Positions 1 to 6,082 of a DNA stretch of 7,635 nt are shown in pieces. Within the stretch, counting starts at the first letter, position 1, and each line of letters begins with the position of its first letter. The stretch comes from an uncultured beta proteobacterium (GTDB lineage: Bacteria; Pseudomonadota; Gammaproteobacteria; Burkholderiales; Burkholderiaceae_B), in NCBI GenBank assembly GCA_903929925.1, contig CAIYWO010000312.1, forward strand, positions 1-7,635, written 5' to 3'. The notes below the pieces were generated by a model, which was not told where the DNA came from, ran no database searches, and saw only the letters and a list, made by a program, of their open reading frames with translations. The position numbers and the translations under genes are program-made.

Positions 1-66
1 CAGATTAGAAAAGAATTGACGGGTATCATTGTGCTACGAACCGACAGGATTGCACTTGGGACTGCC

Positions 67-1446
67 ATGGAGTTTAGAAAATCATTGGGTTCGCGCAGCT
101 ACGTGTTCGCGGATTTGAAGTCTTTGATGGCCAAAGCAAGCCCCTTGCGGTCTGGAGACTGTTTGTCGGGTGTGGCGGCTGCTACGGCCGAGGAGCGAAT
201 TGTCGCAGCCCTTATTCTCGCTGAGGTACCGCTAAAACGATTTCTTGACGAACCACTCATTCCGTACGAAGAGGACGAGGTCACACGTGTAATCTTGGAT
301 GATCACGAACCCGATTCGTTTAAACGCATTTCAGGTCTGACTGTTGGAGAATTGCGCAATTGGCTTCTCTCCGACGCGGTGGGAACAGAGGATCTAAGCC
401 AGATCGCTCGTGGTTTAACGCCTGAGATGGTGGCAGCGGTCTCCAAACTCATGAGAAATCAAGATTTGATTTTGGTGAGTGCAAAGTGTCGGGTAATCAC
501 TCGGTTTCGGAACACCTTGGGACTAGAGGGCTGCCTGTCAGTCAGATTGCAGCCCAACCACCCCACCGATGATGTGCGAGGCGTGGGAGCCTCTATCATC
601 GATGGTTTATTGAATGCTGCAGGAGATGCCGTTATCGGTGTGAATCCCGCTTCAGACAATCTACGCGAAACCAGCCGTATCCTTTTGTTGTTAGATAAAG
701 TACGTCAAAAATTTGATATCCCTACGCAAACCTGCGTCCTTGGGCATGTGACGACGACGCTCAAGGCAATCGAGGGCGGGCTGCCTGTCGACCTTGTCTT
801 TCAGTCGATTGGTGGAACAGAGGGCGTGAATCATAGTTTTGGTGTGAGTGTTGCGTTGTTGGAAGAGGCTTATGACGCCGCCCTGTCTTTGGGTCGGGGC
901 ACCGTGGGTAATAACGTAATGTATTTTGAAACGGGTCAAGGTAGCGCGTTATCTGCTAACGCCCATCATGGCGTTGATCAACAAACGATCGAAGCGCGGG
1001 CCTACGGTCTAGCGCGCAGATTTAAACCTCTCCTTGTGAATAGCGTTGTAGGTTTTATAGGACCTGAATATCTCTATGACGGAAAGCAGATCATCCGGGC
1101 TGGCTTGGAAGATCACTTTTGTGGCAAATTGCTCGGGTTACCGATGGGGGTTGATATTTGCTACACCAATCACGCCGAAGCAGATCAGGACGATATGGAT
1201 ACCTTGCTCACGTTGCTGGGCGTGGCGGGCATTAACTACATCATGGGTGTGCCTGGGTCGGACGATATCATGTTGGGATATCAAAGCACCTCGTTTCATG
1301 ATGCCTTGTACATACGACGAGTGTTGGGCAAGCGACCAGCACCAGAATTCGAGGCGTGGCTCAAGAGGATGGGCGTGACCGATCAGCGAGGAGATCTAAT
1401 TCGTCATGCGGATGTACAGGCATTGTTGAAATTTGAAGAAACCTAA
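67..1446 (+). CDS. eutB: Ethanolamine ammonia-lyase large (catalytic) subunit EutB
   Basis: Catalytic TIM-barrel subunit of the adenosylcobalamin-dependent lyase (with EutC) that converts ethanolamine to acetaldehyde and ammonia in the cytosol. The ATG at 67 gives 459 residues and was chosen because the protein then runs without gaps against remembered E. coli EutB from residue 1 (LRSGD near 27-31) to the active-site Arg160. An earlier TTG at 16 would add 17 residues with no counterpart. A weak GGGA lies 5 bases before the ATG. Substrate- and radical-site residues are conserved: Arg160 and Gln162 (RLQPN), Asn193 (GVNP), Glu288 (YFETGQ, E. coli Glu287) and Asp363 (E. coli Asp362). One residue is inserted between 258 and 288. 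Other hallmarks are GFIGPEYLY, AGLEDHF and YTNHA. It leads the plus-strand unit, one base from eutC. No EutA reactivase is in the window. Family and function are near certain; the exact start is very likely. Confidence 0.97.
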   Translation: MEFRKSLGSRSYVFADLKSLMAKASPLRSGDCLSGVAAATAEERIVAALILAEVPLKRFLDEPLIPYEEDEVTRVILDDHEPDSFKRISGLTVGELRNWLLSDAVGTEDLSQIARGLTPEMVAAVSKLMRNQDLILVSAKCRVITRFRNTLGLEGCLSVRLQPNHPTDDVRGVGASIIDGLLNAAGDAVIGVNPASDNLRETSRILLLLDKVRQKFDIPTQTCVLGHVTTTLKAIEGGLPVDLVFQSIGGTEGVNHSFGVSVALLEEAYDAALSLGRGTVGNNVMYFETGQGSALSANAHHGVDQQTIEARAYGLARRFKPLLVNSVVGFIGPEYLYDGKQIIRAGLEDHFCGKLLGLPMGVDICYTNHAEADQDDMDTLLTLLGVAGINYIMGVPGSDDIMLGYQSTSFHDALYIRRVLGKRPAPEFEAWLKRMGVTDQRGDLIRHADVQALLKFEET

Positions 1447-1447
1447 C

Positions 1448-2254
1448 ATGACCGAGCACAAATTAGCACTGGACCAATCTTCATTTTTAGAAGCGACGCC
1501 AGCGTGGGCCGCCCTGAAGGAATTTACTCGGGCTAGGATTGCGCTTGGACGCACAGGGGTGAGTCTTCCGACAAGCGAACTTCTTGAATTTCGACTTGCC
1601 CACGCTCGAGCGCGCGACGCAGTTCATGAGACACTCGATGCAGAGAAGCTAAGGCAGGAGTTGGTTCGCATGGGGTTTGATCCTCTTGCTGTCTCGAGCA
1701 GAGCTGAAAACAGAGAGCACTATCTTTTACGGCCAGATTTAGGCCGTCGCCTGTCCGACATCGGTATTCGCACACTAGAAGAGTCGGTCCGCCGATCGCG
1801 CGTCTCGCCTCTCGCAATCGCATTTGTTGTTGCGGATGGGCTTTCGGCGAGAGCGGTTCAAACCCACGCTTTACCAACGCTTAAGGCATTACAGACCCTC
1901 GGACCGCTGCTCGAGACCTCGCGGGTTATATTGGCCACGCAGGCGCGCGTGGCGCTTGGCGATGAGATCGGTGAGGTCTTGGGTGCCGAGATAGTTGTTG
2001 TTTTGATTGGCGAGAGGCCGGGTTTGTCAGCACCCGACAGTATGGGAATCTATATGACTTGGCATCCTAGGGTTGGACGCAACGATTCTGAACGCAACTG
2101 TATATCTAACATCCGACCCGAGGGTTTGAGCTATGCTGGCGCTGCACAGAAACTTGCCTGGTTAATTACGCAAGCAAGAGTTGTTTGTAAAACGGGCGTA
2201 GATTTAAAAGAAGCGTCTGAATATGAAACCGATACGATGAGGATACAAAGATGA
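1448..2254 (+). CDS. eutC: Ethanolamine ammonia-lyase small subunit EutC
   Basis: Small subunit of ethanolamine ammonia-lyase; with EutB it forms the cleft holding adenosylcobalamin. The 268 residues carry the family landmarks in order: ALGRTG at 32-37, RPDLGRRL at 95-102, the VADGLSA segment at 128-134, IGERPGLS at 187-194 and NCISNI at 217-222. The ATG at 1448 is one base after the eutB stop; a TTG at 1433 would overlap eutB and is less likely. Enterobacterial EutC is about 295 residues with an amphipathic N-terminal extension that targets microcompartments. Here the protein starts about 27 residues shorter, close to the globular domain, so a free cytosolic enzyme is inferred. The TGA stop overlaps the ATG of the following Bug receptor gene, so the two are probably translationally coupled. 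Identity is not in doubt. Confidence 0.96.
   Translation: MTEHKLALDQSSFLEATPAWAALKEFTRARIALGRTGVSLPTSELLEFRLAHARARDAVHETLDAEKLRQELVRMGFDPLAVSSRAENREHYLLRPDLGRRLSDIGIRTLEESVRRSRVSPLAIAFVVADGLSARAVQTHALPTLKALQTLGPLLETSRVILATQARVALGDEIGEVLGAEIVVVLIGERPGLSAPDSMGIYMTWHPRVGRNDSERNCISNIRPEGLSYAGAAQKLAWLITQARVVCKTGVDLKEASEYETDTMRIQR
2239..2243 (+). promoter_or_regulatory. Ribosome binding site of Bug1, inside the end of eutC
   Basis: GAGGA lies 7 bases before the ATG at 2251, within the last codons of eutC. It decides the Bug1 start: no other ATG, GTG or TTG occurs in frame before codon 36, which would cut away the signal peptide's hydrophobic core. Confidence 0.6.
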
Positions 2255-3282
2255 GTCAGTTTAGGCGGAATGATGGGGATGCAAAGCGCGGGGTTGTCGC
2301 GTTCTGTAAGTCATTTGTAGCTGCCCATATTCTAAAAACAAGCGCGCTGCTCGGCATGCTTTTGGTAACGAGCCTTGCGCAGGCGGCTTGGCCTGACAAG
2401 CCAGTGAGCTTCATCGTCCCATTTCCACCAGGTGGCCCCGTTGATACAACGGCGCGTCTGACGACTGTGCCACTTTCGCAAATGTGGTCTGTCACTACGC
2501 CGATTGATAACAAGGCCGGGGCTGGCGGTATTGTTGGCGCGCAAGCAGCAGCGAAGGCCGCGCCGGATGGTTATACCTTGTTCTTTGTAGCGATCCACCA
2601 TGCGGTGCTACCGAGCTTGAAGAAAAGTTTGAGTTATGACATTCAGAAGGACTTCGTGCCGGTCGGTATGGCCGCGCGGTTTCCTATTGTGCTGGTTGTG
2701 CATCCTTCCTTGCCGGTGAAGTCAGTTGCTGAACTGATCGCCTACGCCAAAGCAAATCCTGGCAAGCTCTCCTACAGTTCGTCGGGAACCGGTGGTGGTA
2801 CTCACTTGGCAGGCGAACTCTTTAATAGTCTTGCCGGCACAAAGATGCAGCATATTCCCTACAAAGGGAGTGCACCTGCGATGCAGGATTTAGTCGGTGG
2901 GCAGGTGCAGCTGATGTTTGCCGATGGTCCATCTGCTTTACCGTTTATCAAAGCAGGAAAAATTAAGGCGCTTGGCGTTGGCAACCCTGAACCATCAAAA
3001 TTTTTCCCAGATGTTCCTACGATCTCAGCAGCGGGTTTGCCCGGCTATGAGGCGTACTCTTGGACCGGTGTTGTTGCGCCAGCTGGCACGCCAGCTGATA
3101 TTGTCAAACGCGTCAACGCTGACATGGTGCGTGCACTGTCTGATCCGAAGACTGTAGCGGCTTTGATGGCGGCCGGCGCAGAACCTGCGCCAGGCACACC
3201 AGAGGAATTCAAAGCGTTTTTAGCCAACGAGCTAAAAAAATGGAGCGCCACAATCAAGAGCGCAAATATCGTCGCTGACTAA
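2251..3282 (+). CDS. Tripartite tricarboxylate transporter receptor, Bug/TctC family (Bug1)
   Basis: Periplasmic solute-binding receptor of the Bug/TctC family, 343 residues. The N-terminus has a basic n-region of about 29 residues, a hydrophobic stretch around 32-43 and a likely cleavage after AQA at 45, giving a mature protein that starts AWPDKP. The n-region is longer than usual for Bug proteins. Family motifs follow: PPGGPVD at 59-65 (ligand-pocket loop), DNKAGAGG at 86-93, PDGYT at 105-109, SSGTGGGTHL at 177-186 and HIPYKG at 201-206. The start overlaps the eutC stop (ATGA), tying expression to the ethanolamine lyase. Family members usually bind carboxylates or related small molecules; whether this one binds ethanolamine, a precursor or something unrelated cannot be read from the sequence. 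No TctA/TctB permease gene is nearby. The C-terminus meets Bug3 tail to tail, six bases between stops. The family call is secure; the ligand is unknown. Confidence 0.93.
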   Translation: MSQFRRNDGDAKRGVVAFCKSFVAAHILKTSALLGMLLVTSLAQAAWPDKPVSFIVPFPPGGPVDTTARLTTVPLSQMWSVTTPIDNKAGAGGIVGAQAAAKAAPDGYTLFFVAIHHAVLPSLKKSLSYDIQKDFVPVGMAARFPIVLVVHPSLPVKSVAELIAYAKANPGKLSYSSSGTGGGTHLAGELFNSLAGTKMQHIPYKGSAPAMQDLVGGQVQLMFADGPSALPFIKAGKIKALGVGNPEPSKFFPDVPTISAAGLPGYEAYSWTGVVAPAGTPADIVKRVNADMVRALSDPKTVAALMAAGAEPAPGTPEEFKAFLANELKKWSATIKSANIVAD

Positions 3283-3296
3283 ATCACATTAGTCAG
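3275..3296. repeat. Palindrome across the two convergent stop codons
   Basis: Two perfect 8-base arms (CTGACTAA and TTAGTCAG) flank a 6-base loop, ATCACA. Each arm contains the TAA stop of one converging gene, Bug1 on plus and Bug3 on minus. It could act as a weak bidirectional terminator, but neither side has a real T-tract (only four T at 3303-3306 on plus). The stem is AT-rich and partly follows from both genes ending in Asp-stop. Confidence 0.4.
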
Positions 3297-4287
3297 GATA
3301 GATTTTGCCTTTTGTAATCACGCCTTCCCACATTTTGTATTCGCGGTCGATCTGGCTTTCCAAGTCTTTGGCATTGCCCAGATCAACTGTGTAGCCACTT
3401 GCTTGGGCTGCGTCTTTAAAGCCTGTGCTGCTCTTGGCCGCGACGACTGCTTTCGTCAGCTTTGCGACAACGTCTGCTGGCATTCCTTTGGGTCCGATGA
3501 CCGCAAACCAGCCTAACACTTCGTAGTCAGCGATGCCGGCTTCAATCATCGTTGGTACATTTGGGACGCTCGGGTTACGCTCTTTCGAGGTAACGGCGAG
3601 CGCACGCGCTTTGCCACTTTCAACGAATGCTTTCCCTGTTCCGACAATATCGAACATGAAAGTGACTTTGCCGCCAATCACATCCACCATCGCTGGAGCG
3701 TTCCCTTTGTAGGGAACATGCAGCATTTGCGTGTTGGTCGACTGCTTGAGAAGCTCAGCTGAGAGGTGGTTCGAGCCACCGAAGCCAGCAGAGCCAAAAG
3801 AGACCTTCTCGGGATTCTGTCGTGCGTAGTCAACGAGCTCTTTGACGGTCGTGACATTTGTTTGAGATCCCGCCAACAAAATATTGGCGTACTTCACGAT
3901 GGGGCTAATAAGTGTGAAATCTTTGCGCGGGTCAAACAGCTTGCTGCGCTGAACAATCGGCGAGATCGTCAAGCTTGGGCTCGCAACATAATTGAGTGTG
4001 TAGCCATCAGGCGCCGCCTTGGCTGTTGCGTCGGCACCGATCATGCCGCTCGCGCCTGCGCGGTTCTCGACGATGACGGATTGATTTAGCTGTTCGCCTA
4101 GAAATTTTGCAAAAACACGCCCGGACACATCGACGGGTCCGCCCGGAGGGTAAGCGACAATTAATTTGATCGGGCGATCGGGCCAGTTCGCTTGGGCAAG
4201 TGCATTGGTACTGGCGCAGGCTGCAATCAGTGCCGCGCCAAGCGCGCCAACAATTTGCGTCATTTTTTTTGTAGTGAATGTTTTCAT
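3289..4287 (-). CDS. Tripartite tricarboxylate transporter receptor, Bug/TctC family (Bug3)
   Basis: Complete Bug/TctC-type periplasmic solute-binding protein, 332 residues. The basic N-terminus (Lys2, Lys7, Lys8) precedes a hydrophobic core at about 12-24 and a signal peptidase I site after ALA at 31, giving a mature start at QANWPDRP. A lipobox-like IAAC ending at Cys24 is also present, so a lipoprotein form is possible but less likely. Motifs are PPGGPVD at 47-53, ENRAGASG at 74-81, PDGYT at 93-97, and a later HVPYKG. The start at 4287 has only a weak GGAAA 4 bases upstream; the next ATG (codon 9) has no binding site and would shorten the basic region. It lies 21 bases after Bug2 and is probably co-transcribed with it. 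The two are clearly divergent paralogues, not a recent duplication. Ligand unknown; no permease gene adjacent. Confidence 0.93.
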   Translation of the reverse strand: MKTFTTKKMTQIVGALGAALIAACASTNALAQANWPDRPIKLIVAYPPGGPVDVSGRVFAKFLGEQLNQSVIVENRAGASGMIGADATAKAAPDGYTLNYVASPSLTISPIVQRSKLFDPRKDFTLISPIVKYANILLAGSQTNVTTVKELVDYARQNPEKVSFGSAGFGGSNHLSAELLKQSTNTQMLHVPYKGNAPAMVDVIGGKVTFMFDIVGTGKAFVESGKARALAVTSKERNPSVPNVPTMIEAGIADYEVLGWFAVIGPKGMPADVVAKLTKAVVAAKSSTGFKDAAQASGYTVDLGNAKDLESQIDREYKMWEGVITKGKIYPD

Positions 4288-4308
4288 TGGATTTCCGAGG
4301 TGCTTGGT

Positions 4309-5286
4309 TTAGTTGATTTTGGCGCCAGAATCTTTCACGGCTTTATTCCACATTTGGAGTTCTGCTTCAATGTGTTTACCGAATTCTGCAGGAGTCGATC
4401 CCACCATTTGATAACCGTTTGAAGCCAACTGTTCGCGGATCTTTGGATCTTGTGCGACTTCAGTCAATGCTTTGTTTAAGCGATCGATCGCAGCGGTGGG
4501 TGTGCCCGCAGGCGCCAAAATGCCGTACCAAACGTTTACCTCAAAGCCTGGCAAGGTCTCGGCCACTGTGGGGACGTTTGGCAAAATCTCGGTACGTTTA
4601 GCGCCAGTGACTGCGATGGCCTTAAGTTTGCCTGTTTTGACCTGTTGATACGATGTGGAGATGCTGTCAAACATCAAGGACACTTCACCGCCAAGCATTG
4701 CGATGACTGCTGGGCCACTGCCTTTGTAAGGGATGTGAACCATTTTTGTACCCGTGATGCTCTTAAAGAGTTCAACGGCTAAGTGACTCGTATTTCCGTT
4801 TCCAGCCGAGGCATAGGAGAGCTTGTCAGGATTCGCTTTGGCGTAGGCGATCAGTTCTGGAATGGTGTTGACCGGCGTAGCGAGTGGGGCCGCAACAAGC
4901 AATGGGAGTGTTGCCACGAGCGACACAGGTGCGAAATCTTTGCGTGTGTTGTATGGCAGCGAAGGGTAGAGGGCGTCATTGATTGCGTGGGCAGTCAATA
5001 CCATCAAGATGGTGTTGCCATCAGGCTTTGCACGCGCCAGCGCCTGAGTTGCGATCGTGCCGCCCGCGCCAGCCTTGTAATCTAAAACAATTGTTTGGCC
5101 GAGTTTTTTTTGCAGTTCTGGCAGCATGGGTCTAGCGAGCATGTCTGCACTACCGCCAGGAGGGTAGGGGATAATCAGCGTAAGTGGCTGGTTGCTTGCA
5201 CTCTGCGCTTGTGCAGCAACGCCTGCGACGATCGTTAGTGCAGCAAAGCTTGTCTTGGCTAAGGCCAGGATCTTGTTGGACATCAT
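4309..5286 (-). CDS. Tripartite tricarboxylate transporter receptor, Bug/TctC family (Bug2)
   Basis: Complete Bug/TctC periplasmic receptor, 325 residues. The signal peptide has Lys5 and Lys11, a hydrophobic core at about 13-24 and probable cleavage after AQA at 27. Motifs are PPGGSAD at 42-48, YKAGAGG at 70-76 where ENRAGAGG is more usual, PDGNT at 88-92 where PDGYT is usual, SAGNGNTSHL at 160-169 and HIPYKG at 184-189. The first of two consecutive ATG codons (5286 and 5283) is taken because AGGAG lies 6 bases upstream; the second, at 9 bases, is also possible. An intrinsic terminator stands between it and the upstream CoA-transferase genes, so its transcript must come from read-through or from a promoter I could not identify. 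Bug3 follows 21 bases downstream. Ligand unknown; the departures in two otherwise conserved loops suggest a different ligand from its neighbours (inference). Confidence 0.93.
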   Translation of the reverse strand: MMSNKILALAKTSFAALTIVAGVAAQAQSASNQPLTLIIPYPPGGSADMLARPMLPELQKKLGQTIVLDYKAGAGGTIATQALARAKPDGNTILMVLTAHAINDALYPSLPYNTRKDFAPVSLVATLPLLVAAPLATPVNTIPELIAYAKANPDKLSYASAGNGNTSHLAVELFKSITGTKMVHIPYKGSGPAVIAMLGGEVSLMFDSISTSYQQVKTGKLKAIAVTGAKRTEILPNVPTVAETLPGFEVNVWYGILAPAGTPTAAIDRLNKALTEVAQDPKIREQLASNGYQMVGSTPAEFGKHIEAELQMWNKAVKDSGAKIN

Positions 5287-5292
5287 GTTGTG

Positions 5293-5297
5293 CTCCT
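5293..5297 (-). promoter_or_regulatory. Ribosome binding site of Bug2
   Basis: AGGAG on the minus strand, 6 bases before the ATG at 5286. It begins one base after the terminator tail, so the hairpin and the ribosome binding site are practically contiguous. Confidence 0.75.
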
Positions 5298-5327
5298 AAT
5301 AAAAAAACGGCGCCAGCGGCGCCGTTT
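5298..5327 (-). terminator. Intrinsic terminator after the CoA-transferase genes
   Basis: On the minus strand the arms AAACGGCGCC (5327-5318) and GGCGCCGTTT (5314-5305) pair perfectly over 10 base pairs around a 3-base GCT loop. The stem runs into seven T (5307-5301), then ATT. This is a textbook Rho-independent terminator, 26 bases after the scoB-type stop. On the plus strand only three T follow the stem and nothing needs terminating there, so it works on minus. It lies in the leader of the next same-strand gene, Bug2, which suggests reduced or separately initiated expression of Bug2-Bug3. Confidence 0.85.
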
Positions 5328-5353
5328 GGTCTCAACGCGTTTGGCAGTAGATA

Positions 5354-6082
5354 CTATCGATCGTAAACAGGCTTGCCTTGCGCGTCACGACGAATCACCG
5401 ACAGCTTAGACGATGCCTTGATAGGTGCGCCAGTCTTTTGCTTAAGGGTTTCCATGGATAAGCCCTCAATAATTGCGCGAACTTCGAACCCATCAGGTCT
5501 GACGTCAATGATCGCGAGATCGGTGTAAACCTGATTGACGACACCTGCTCCCGTCAGGGGATAGGTACAGGCTTGCATCAGCTTTGGAGTCTGGTCCTTT
5601 GCGACATGCTCCATCATGACGATGACATTTCTGGCTCCGACGGCTAGGTCCATTGCACCGCCAATTGCCGCGATAGCATCCGGGCCAGACGTGATCCAGT
5701 TTGCGAGATCGCCGTTTGCCGCAACTTGAAAACCTCCCAGTACGGAGTAGTCCAGATGGCCGCCTCGCATCATTGCAAACGAAACGGTATGTTCAGTAAT
5801 CGATGCGCCCGCAAGCAGCGTAACAGGCGTGCGACTTGCATTGATGATGTCTAGGTCGATCTCGTCACCCACCGAGGCGCGGCCCATCCCCAAGATGCCG
5901 TTTTCACTGTGCAGCAGTATTTCCCTATCTGTCGGAAGATGGTCTGCAACCTGCGTTGGCATGCCGATCCCTAAGTTGACGACGGAACCATCCGGGAAAT
6001 CGTTGGCGACCAGGTAAGCAATTTCTCCACGCGTGAGCGGCTTAAAGGTGCTGTTTGAAGTGCTGCTTGAAACGTTGCTCAT
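5354..6082 (-). CDS. 3-oxoacid CoA-transferase, subunit B
   Basis: B (beta) subunit of a heterodimeric family I CoA-transferase of the ScoB/PcaJ/AtoA type, 242 residues, cytosolic. It carries the catalytic glutamate in the LHSENG motif (Glu60), which forms the covalent glutamyl-CoA intermediate. NLGIGMPT at 36-43 and the downstream MMRGGHLD, GDLANW, GGAMDLA and CTYPLTG segments are typical of the family. A Ser/Thr-rich tail of about 15 residues precedes the conserved domain. The ATG at 6082 overlaps the subunit A stop (ATGA) and has a strong upstream Shine-Dalgarno, so the two subunits are probably made in equal amounts. Acceptor candidates are acetoacetate (ScoAB/AtoDA) and 3-oxoadipate (PcaIJ); no other ring-cleavage or ketone-body gene in the window decides between them. 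An intrinsic terminator follows. Confidence 0.94.
   Translation of the reverse strand: MSNVSSSTSNSTFKPLTRGEIAYLVANDFPDGSVVNLGIGMPTQVADHLPTDREILLHSENGILGMGRASVGDEIDLDIINASRTPVTLLAGASITEHTVSFAMMRGGHLDYSVLGGFQVAANGDLANWITSGPDAIAAIGGAMDLAVGARNVIVMMEHVAKDQTPKLMQACTYPLTGAGVVNQVYTDLAIIDVRPDGFEVRAIIEGLSMETLKQKTGAPIKASSKLSVIRRDAQGKPVYDR

Noticed and set aside
16..44. TTGACG at 16-21 as a promoter -35 box for eutB
   Set aside because: No acceptable -10 box lies 16-18 bases downstream; the candidate hexamers at that spacing are GC-containing and unlike TATAAT.
1533..1877. Long antisense open frame over eutC, and similar antisense frames elsewhere
   Set aside because: They overlap secure genes completely, lack ribosome binding sites and show no recognisable protein pattern; they follow from codon bias of the real genes.
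2437..2530. Possible frameshift in Bug1 where the sequence between PPGGPVD and DNKAGAGG looks divergent
   Set aside because: Spacing between the two motifs equals that of a normal Bug and the frame continues through all later motifs, so it is divergence and not a frameshift.
3289..5286. Bug2 and Bug3 as a recent tandem duplication
   Set aside because: The proteins share family motifs only; loops, signal peptides and C-termini differ widely, so they are old paralogues.
5328..5375. Possible minus-strand promoter for Bug2 (TAGTAT near 5351-5356, TTGAGA at 5330-5335)
   Set aside because: The TAGTAT box has only a three-of-six -35 match at proper spacing, and TTGAGA has no -10 at 16-18 bases. 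A promoter there would also read through the terminator.
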